A stretch of 64,000 bases of DNA, taken from NCBI GenBank assembly GCA_018242725.1, contig JAFEBI010000014.1, positions 17,386 through 81,385 of the forward strand, given 5' to 3'. Source of the DNA: Nitrospira sp. (GTDB taxonomy: Bacteria > Nitrospirota > Nitrospiria > Nitrospirales > Nitrospiraceae). Position numbers and translations under genes: made by a program. Positions 58,740 to 64,000 of this stretch are shown here, piece by piece. The notes beneath the pieces were generated by a model that saw only the letters and a program-made list of their open reading frames with translations, was not told where the DNA came from and did no database searches. The stretch's first letter is position 1. Every line of letters starts with the position of its first letter.

Positions 58740-59282
58740 ATGAATTCTGCTGAAGCTGAGAATGAGAGACTCAAGCGTTGGGACAGCGACAGAGAGGCGT
58801 CTTTCCGTATGCTGCAAGAGCAGCAGCAGGCATGGGAAGCCTTCGCGGTCGAGGCTGTGCGTATTCTCCCGGCGTTGAATGCACAAATGATCGCCGTGAC
58901 CAGTGAGACCGAACGTGCGGCGATGGATTTGATGTTACATCTCCGCATATTGCCGGTCGATGATAAGAAGGTAACGGCAGATGAACGATCGGCGAGTCTT
59001 TCCAAGGTTGTGATGGCCATGCAGTTCCAAGATATGACGCGTCAAAAGTTAGAGCATGTCGGTGTGGCATTGGACCAACTGAAGCGACATCTTCAAGCTT
59101 TGTTGAAAGGTCCGCGGGATGAAGATGCGAAGAAGGAGATTGCTGCGCTTCAACGAATTGAACACTTATTTACGATGGAAACGGAACGTCGTCTTCACGA
59201 GGCGGCCATACAACCGAACTATGGAGAGCCGGTTCCAATCGATCAATCGGGGGATGATACCAGTTCTGTCACGCTATTCTAA
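58740..59282 (+). CDS. CheZ-like helical protein with D-xxx-Q motif, 180 aa
   Basis: The all-helical protein carries VVMAMQFQDMTRQKLEHV, with D98-MTR-Q102 in the same D-xxx-Q spacing and the same preceding FQD as the active site of CheZ. Unlike the cheZ at 55.9 kb, the C-terminus has no DDILxxxGF-type CheY-binding tail; it ends in an acidic segment (SGDDTSSVTLF) that could be a different docking peptide. Homology to distant CheZ-type phosphatases is likely. It probably acts on the CheY encoded 55 bases downstream, but this is inference. Confidence 0.65.
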   Translation: MNSAEAENERLKRWDSDREASFRMLQEQQQAWEAFAVEAVRILPALNAQMIAVTSETERAAMDLMLHLRILPVDDKKVTADERSASLSKVVMAMQFQDMTRQKLEHVGVALDQLKRHLQALLKGPRDEDAKKEIAALQRIEHLFTMETERRLHEAAIQPNYGEPVPIDQSGDDTSSVTLF

Positions 59283-59337
59283 CGAGCGACGCTGAAACAG
59301 AGGCGCATATCATTACAGATCGATGTCGGAGGACAAC

Positions 59338-59709
59338 ATGAGCAAGACCGCACTGATCGTCGATGATTCACCCACAATGCGGCAGATGGTGGCCTTTACC
59401 CTCACCAATGCGGGGTTTGCCGTTGTGGAGGCCGAACATGGGAAAGATGCCGTGAACAAGGTCGCGTCGGTCGGAAAGATGGATATTGTGGTGACGGATC
59501 TCAACATGCCGGAGATGGACGGGATTACCCTCATCAAGGAATTGCGCAAATTGAGCGCGTTCAAGTTCACGCCGATTCTTATGCTCACGACCGAATCGGC
59601 GCTCGAAAAGAAGCAAGCTGGGAAGGAAGCCGGAGCAACGGGATGGCTCGTGAAGCCGTTCAATCCTGAAACACTTCTGAAGACCATCGCGAAGGTGCTG
59701 CCGGCGTAA
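59338..59709 (+). CDS. cheY: Chemotaxis response regulator CheY (second copy)
   Basis: A 123-residue receiver domain starting at the ATG after GGAGG (an ATG 15 bases earlier overlaps the ribosome site). Acidic residues D9 and D10, phosphoacceptor D54 (TDLNMPEMDG), a TTES segment and the WLVKPF lysine are present. It differs from the first CheY in most surface residues, suggesting a different role, for example as a phosphate sink or regulator of CheA. cheA follows. Confidence 0.88.
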   Translation: MSKTALIVDDSPTMRQMVAFTLTNAGFAVVEAEHGKDAVNKVASVGKMDIVVTDLNMPEMDGITLIKELRKLSAFKFTPILMLTTESALEKKQAGKEAGATGWLVKPFNPETLLKTIAKVLPA

Positions 59710-59824
59710 TGAAGGCACGCAAGAAGTTACGAGTTTTGTGTTGCGCTTATCAAGAAGGGAGTTGGTGTGCGGTACACAACACGAAACCAGAAACAAACGA
59801 CACGCAACTTCTATCGAGGGTCCC

Positions 59825-61987
59825 ATGAGTGACGAATTCGCACAATTTCAGGAGGCTTTTTTCGCCGAAGCAGCTGAGCATTTGGCGATCATTGAGGAAG
59901 GCCTACTGGCGCTGGAGCAACATCCTGAGGATCTTGAGTTACTTGCCAAGATCTTTCGTTCGGCCCATTCAATCAAGGGGGCGAGCGGGATGTTCGGATT
60001 CAATGCCGTGACCCAATTTACCCATAAGATGGAGACCTTGCTGGACTTGCTGAGAAACGGGGAAAAAGCGGTATCGCCGCCGATCGCCGACCTGTTGCTC
60101 AAGTCCACTGATTGTCTGAAGACGCTGATCGAGGCGACCAAGACCGGAGTGGCGGTGGACGAGGAGACGGTTCAACACTTGACGGCGGCGCTGGCTTCTG
60201 TGAGTGCATCAGGTGCTCAGTTGGCGGCCGTACAACAGAAACAGCCGGTCGCTGCTTCCAGACAGGTCGACGGTCAGGAACATAGGTATCTCATCAAGTG
60301 GACTCCACCGGGGTGGTTGTTTCAACGAGGACTTGACCCCCTGCAGGTCTTGAAGGAGTTGAGTGATCTGGGCGATCTGAGTTCGGTGAAGCTTGATACG
60401 TCGCAAGTGCCGGATCTAACCGAGATCGACCCGGAAAAGTGCTATCTCTCCTGGGAGTTACAACTTGTCACCGGTAAGGACCTGCAGACCATTGAGTCCG
60501 CCTTTGAATTTGTCCGTGAGGACAGCAAGCTCGTCATTGAAAAACATGAAACGTCTGAATCTAGAAACGAAACACGCTTCACGAACGACGAACAAGAGAC
60601 CGAGGACGGTGCACCCAAGCCCCTCGGCGCGATCTTGGTGGAGAGTGGTGTCGTGTCACCGGCCGTTCTTGAACAGGCATTGTCCCAACAGAAGCGAGTC
60701 GGCGAGATTCTAGTTGAGCAGAAGGCTGTTACCCGGCACCAACTCGAACAAGCGCTCAATACCCAACGGCAACAGGAAGCAGCGGTACATACGAAGAAAA
60801 CCGATACCACATCCATCCGCGTGGATACCGCGAAAATTGACAAACTGATTAATCTCGTGGGCGAATTGATCATTACCCAGTCCATGCTGAGCGATTTGGG
60901 AGCTCGGTTTGAAATGCGGCGGCTCCCGTTGTTGTTGGAACGAGTCGCCCAATTAGAGCGCAATACAAGGGAGATTCAGGAACGTGTCATGGGCATCCGC
61001 ATGCTTCCCATCGGGACGGCATTCAGTCGATTTCCGAGGTTGGTGCGTGATCTCTCCTCGAAGGCAGGTAAGAAGATTCAACTAGTACTCTCAGGAGAAG
61101 AGACTGAGCTGGATAAGACCGTCATCGAGTCCATCGGAGATCCCTTGACCCATTTGGTCAGAAACTCGGCCGATCATGGATTGGAACTGCCAGGTGAACG
61201 GCTCGACACCAACAAGTCCGAGGTGGGCACTATTCGACTCAACGCCTTCCACGAGGGGGGCAGTATTTGCATCACGGTGGAGGACGATGGACGGGGCCTG
61301 AACCGCGACAAGATTGTGGCAAAAGCCATCACGCAGGGCTTGATCATGGAAAACGAGAAACTGGCGGACGATCAAATATGGTCGTTGATCTTCAAGCCGG
61401 GCTTCTCCACAGCGGAGCAGGTGACAGATGTTTCGGGCCGCGGCGTAGGGATGGACGTGGTCAAACGGAATATCGAAGCGCTGGGTGGGACCGTCAGCAT
61501 CAAGACCGCACAAGGAACCGGCACGACATTCATACTCAAGTTGCCGCTCACACTCGCGATCATCGACGGCATGACGGTCCGTGTCGGCAAGGAAACCTAT
61601 ATCGTGCCGTTGCTCTCTATTTTGGAATCGACTCAACCGAAGGCGGAATCCATCAAGACCGTCGTGGGAAAAGGTGAGCTCATCTACATGAGAGGTACCT
61701 ATATTCCCATGACGCGCCTCTACGAGGTATTCGGCAACGATCCTGATTATACGGATCCGAAGCAGGCGATTCTCTTGATCCTGGAAACAGAAGGGGAACG
61801 GGTGGCCGTCATGGTTGATGAGATTCTGGGGCAGCAGCAGGTCGTGATCAAGAGCATGGAACAGAACTTCCGCAAGGTCGAAGGCATCGCCGGGGCCACA
61901 ATTCTTGGTGACGGAACCGTCGGATTTATCGTTGATGTTCGCGGACTGATTGAAATCGCACGCCGGGGGAGTCCTGTCGCTGCTTAA
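59825..61987 (+). CDS. cheA: Chemotaxis histidine kinase CheA with MshEN-like tandem motif
   Basis: The start at 59825 is chosen because the HPt domain begins there. The 720 residues contain HPt (1-105; IFRSAHSIKGASGMFGFN, His48), a P2-like region (about 145-235), an unusual segment (about 264-318) with tandem motifs PLGAILVESGVVSPAVLEQA and RVGEILVEQKAVTRHQLEQA resembling MshEN/GspE-N repeats, a dimerisation domain (about 335-400), an ATPase (NSADHGLE, VEDDGRGL, GRGVGMDVV) and a C-terminal CheW-like domain. The linker at about 242-256 is encoded by a dispersed DNA repeat. The kinase core is intact. Confidence 0.92.
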   Translation: MSDEFAQFQEAFFAEAAEHLAIIEEGLLALEQHPEDLELLAKIFRSAHSIKGASGMFGFNAVTQFTHKMETLLDLLRNGEKAVSPPIADLLLKSTDCLKTLIEATKTGVAVDEETVQHLTAALASVSASGAQLAAVQQKQPVAASRQVDGQEHRYLIKWTPPGWLFQRGLDPLQVLKELSDLGDLSSVKLDTSQVPDLTEIDPEKCYLSWELQLVTGKDLQTIESAFEFVREDSKLVIEKHETSESRNETRFTNDEQETEDGAPKPLGAILVESGVVSPAVLEQALSQQKRVGEILVEQKAVTRHQLEQALNTQRQQEAAVHTKKTDTTSIRVDTAKIDKLINLVGELIITQSMLSDLGARFEMRRLPLLLERVAQLERNTREIQERVMGIRMLPIGTAFSRFPRLVRDLSSKAGKKIQLVLSGEETELDKTVIESIGDPLTHLVRNSADHGLELPGERLDTNKSEVGTIRLNAFHEGGSICITVEDDGRGLNRDKIVAKAITQGLIMENEKLADDQIWSLIFKPGFSTAEQVTDVSGRGVGMDVVKRNIEALGGTVSIKTAQGTGTTFILKLPLTLAIIDGMTVRVGKETYIVPLLSILESTQPKAESIKTVVGKGELIYMRGTYIPMTRLYEVFGNDPDYTDPKQAILLILETEGERVAVMVDEILGQQQVVIKSMEQNFRKVEGIAGATILGDGTVGFIVDVRGLIEIARRGSPVAA
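60548..60593. repeat. TTTCACG-type repeat inside the cheA coding sequence
   Basis: CACGCTTCACGAACGACGAA (60573-60592) matches 19 of 20 bases with the intergenic copy at 53061-53080, and the flanking CTGAATCTAGAAACG resembles CTGAATTCTGACG there. The insertion is in frame and encodes a polar linker (about residues 242-257) between the P2-like region and the tandem-motif segment. This shows that the repeat family can enter coding sequence without destroying the protein. Confidence 0.65.
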
Positions 61988-62107
61988 GTATGGTGGTGAT
62001 CTGGATCCTGGATAGCGCGGGTGAGTTTTTCAAACGAGAGTTGTGGGGAGAGTAGCTCTGTATAACCGATCACAAGTCTCTCATTGCATAGGAGGCAGCG
62101 TCATATC
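61988..62107. other. Gap between cheA and the MCP gene
   Basis: About 120 bases. AGGAGG lies 11 bases before the MCP ATG. An ACCGATCA word (62068-62075) resembles a sigma-28 -10 element but lacks a -35 at a suitable distance. No gene or terminator is evident. Confidence 0.4.
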
Positions 62108-64000
62108 ATGAGTTTCTTCAAAGGCCTCAAGACGTCCGTGAAATTGATGCTCGCGTTCGCTGTGGTCGGTGCGATCATGGCAGGTGTCGGGTATCTCGGA
62201 ATCAGCACGACCGCGACCGTCAATGAAGTGGCTAGAACATTGTATGAGCAAGAGCTCAAAGGGGTGTCGGCAATCAAGGATGTGAATCTGGCCATCACCG
62301 GCATCAGTCGGTTAACCCGCGCTGCGATCATTTCATCGGATCAGAAGGAAAAAGAACAATTCGCTCAAGATATCGCCAAACTGAAACAGCAATTTCACGA
62401 CAGGTTATCCGACTTCAAGGAACGGATTTCCCAGGAAGAATCAAAAACCATGGCGTCGGAACTTGAGCATATTTTCCCTCCCTACATGGTGATGATGGAC
62501 GAGGCGGTGCAGCTGACCTTGCAGAATGATAATACCAATGCAATCAAGAAGGTTCATGAGGCCATACCGGGTGCGCAGCAGGTGATGAGTCGAGCGACAA
62601 AATTGGCAAGCCTTCAGGAGCTGCATGCTGAAACGGTCTACAAGGAGAGCCTGACTTTGTACGAGCACGCCTGGACTGTCTTGGTGTCGCTCGTCATCGG
62701 CGGCATATGTGTCGGGCTGACACTGGGCTGGATGATCTCATCAATGATCGGCCGTTCGTTAGGCAACCTCGGGCAAGCGGTTGCAAAGCTCGCGGGAGGT
62801 GATCTCACTGCTCGAGCGGCTGTGGACTCAAAGGACGAGATCGGGCAGCTGGCAGAGGCCTTCAATCGGATGGGCGAGGCATTGGCCCAATCCATGGCGA
62901 AGCAACGGGAGGCGATCAAGGAGATGAATGCTCGTATGGACATCATGAATGCCACGAGTATTGTTTCGGAGGCGAACTTGAAGGGGGACATTCTTTCGGC
63001 CAACGACAAATTTGTGCAGATTTCCAAATATGCGAGGGAAGAATTGCTTGGAAAGCCGCACAGCATCACACGGCATCCCGACATGCCGAAGGAGACCTTC
63101 AAGAAGTTGTGGGAGACCATCGGGCGGGGCGAGATATTCCGGGGCGTCATCAAAAATCGAGCGAAAGACGGCACGCCCTATTATGTCGATGCGGTGATCA
63201 AGCCGATCATGGGGGAGGACGGGAAACCGAGTAAATACCTAGGAGTGCGATATGACATCACGGAGTACGAGCTTGCACGTATGAACATGAGAGGCATCGT
63301 CGATGAGATCGATAAATCCTATTCCATGATCGAGTTCGATCTCAACGGAAACGTTCTCTCGGCGAACGGCAATTTCTTGCAGCTGCTTGGTTACACACTC
63401 AACGAGATCAAGGGCCAACATCATCGCATGTTCTGTGATCCTGCCTTTACCGGCAGCAGCGACTATCAGACCTTTTGGCAGAAGCTGAATCGGGGTGACT
63501 TTGATGCGGGGGTCTACAAGCGCATCACGAAGGGCGGTAAGACAGTCTGGTTGCAGGCTAGTTACAACCCTGTCAAGGACGAGATGGGGCGTCCGTACAA
63601 AGTCGTGAAGCTGGCGGCTGACATCACGGGGCAAAAGCAGGCGCAAGTCGAAGTGGAAAAGTTGATTGTCGTGGCGTCGACCGGCCAGCTGTCGGAACGT
63701 ATCCAAACCGATCAGTTCGATGGCGCGGCCAAGGCGCTTACCCAGAGCGTCAACCAACTGCTTGATACGGTTGCCATGCCCTTGAACGAAGCCCAAGGAG
63801 TGCTTACTGCGCTCGCGGCCAACGATCTCACCAAGACGATGACGGGATCTTATCAAGGCGAATTCGAGCAGATGAAAACGAGCTTGAACAGCGCGCTGAC
63901 GAATTTAGCCGGGACGATCGCCTCCGTGCGGGGGGCGGTGGAGAGCGTGGCCTCCGGGGCGACGCAGATCATGAAGGGGAACGAGGACTTGGCGCAGCGG
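62108..64000 (+). CDS. Methyl-accepting chemotaxis protein, partial (window end)
   Basis: A transmembrane chemoreceptor open from the ATG at 62108 to the window end (631 codons seen). Segments in order: transmembrane helix 1 (about 12-33), a helical periplasmic sensor of the 4HB type (about 35-175), transmembrane helix 2 (about 180-202), HAMP (about 205-255, SKDEIGQLAEAFNRMGEAL), PAS 1 (about 270-380; LLGKPHSITRHPDMPKE), PAS 2 (about 390-500; VLSANGNFLQLLGYTLNEIK), and the start of a HAMP/signalling region (QLSERIQTDQFDG). The methylated and CheW-contact parts lie beyond the window. PAS 1 has the RHPDMP sequence of Aer-like redox-sensing PAS domains. Confidence 0.88.
   Translation, partial: MSFFKGLKTSVKLMLAFAVVGAIMAGVGYLGISTTATVNEVARTLYEQELKGVSAIKDVNLAITGISRLTRAAIISSDQKEKEQFAQDIAKLKQQFHDRLSDFKERISQEESKTMASELEHIFPPYMVMMDEAVQLTLQNDNTNAIKKVHEAIPGAQQVMSRATKLASLQELHAETVYKESLTLYEHAWTVLVSLVIGGICVGLTLGWMISSMIGRSLGNLGQAVAKLAGGDLTARAAVDSKDEIGQLAEAFNRMGEALAQSMAKQREAIKEMNARMDIMNATSIVSEANLKGDILSANDKFVQISKYAREELLGKPHSITRHPDMPKETFKKLWETIGRGEIFRGVIKNRAKDGTPYYVDAVIKPIMGEDGKPSKYLGVRYDITEYELARMNMRGIVDEIDKSYSMIEFDLNGNVLSANGNFLQLLGYTLNEIKGQHHRMFCDPAFTGSSDYQTFWQKLNRGDFDAGVYKRITKGGKTVWLQASYNPVKDEMGRPYKVVKLAADITGQKQAQVEVEKLIVVASTGQLSERIQTDQFDGAAKALTQSVNQLLDTVAMPLNEAQGVLTALAANDLTKTMTGSYQGEFEQMKTSLNSALTNLAGTIASVRGAVESVASGATQIMKGNEDLAQR

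Noticed and set aside
62068..62075. ACCGATCA as a sigma-28 -10 element for the MCP gene
   Set aside because: The position where a -35 should be (11-12 bases upstream) reads GGGGAGAG-like sequence without TCAAG or TAAAG.

Overview
The window is a bacterial flagellar, motility and chemotaxis supercluster, almost entirely on the + strand. It carries sigma-54-like and sigma-28 promoters, a CsrA/FliW pair, FlhF/FlhG and CheZ, moderately high GC, and degenerate repeats between genes. This fits a Gram-negative, sigma-54-using bacterium; gene order and the small lineage-specific proteins suggest Nitrospira (Nitrospirota). The genus is an inference from memory of gene content, not from a search.

Layout. 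1-5.5 kb: MotE/MgtE_N-like protein, an orphan secreted protein, fliK, flgD, flgE and a strong terminator. 5.7-16.4 kb: fliL-M-N-O-P-Q-R-flhB-flhA-flhF-flhG-fliA, behind a good sigma-54-like promoter. 16.4-20.4 kb: a 4-kb interruption with degraded genes (Hsp20 tail, transposase tail), a small thioredoxin, and serC plus a GNAT acetyltransferase; related 38-bp imperfect repeats lie at both edges. 20.4-31.1 kb: flgF-G-A-H-(94-aa unknown)-I-J, then flgM-N-K-L behind a near-perfect sigma-28 site inside the flgJ end, then csrA-fliW. 31.2-36.3 kb: a sensory/c-di-GMP node with a hybrid kinase and HD-GYP protein on the minus strand, divergent from a YcgR-like PilZ protein; sigma-28 sites face both ways. 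36.7-49.3 kb: a glycosylation/decoration island with methyltransferases, a PEP mutase-cytidylyltransferase fusion, a 1422-aa TagF/methyltransferase/GT2/TPR protein, two GT9 and one CgeB-type glycosyltransferase. 49.5-53 kb: fliC-flaG-fliD-fliS-fliT. 53-64 kb: a PilZ protein, a second MinD-like ATPase with a divergent HTH protein, cheY-cheZ-motA-motB, a STAS protein, a second CheZ-like protein, cheY, cheA and an MCP cut by the window end.

How it works together. Sigma-54-type sites head fliK-flgDE, fliL onward and flgF onward. FliA (sigma-28), held by FlgM, would fire late genes at a shared motif close to TCAAGTYY-N11/12-RCCGATAR, found before flgM, csrA, the HD-GYP operon, the PilZ gene, fliC, cheY and the STAS gene, and weakly before the PEP mutase. 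CsrA and FliW probably set flagellin translation: the fliC leader holds a near-consensus CsrA site plus a GGA-rich Shine-Dalgarno. The most unusual parts are the phosphonate-type PEP mutase in a flagellin-adjacent island, a CheA carrying an MshEN-like tandem motif, and a dispersed TTTCACG-type repeat that sits between genes and also in frame inside cheA.
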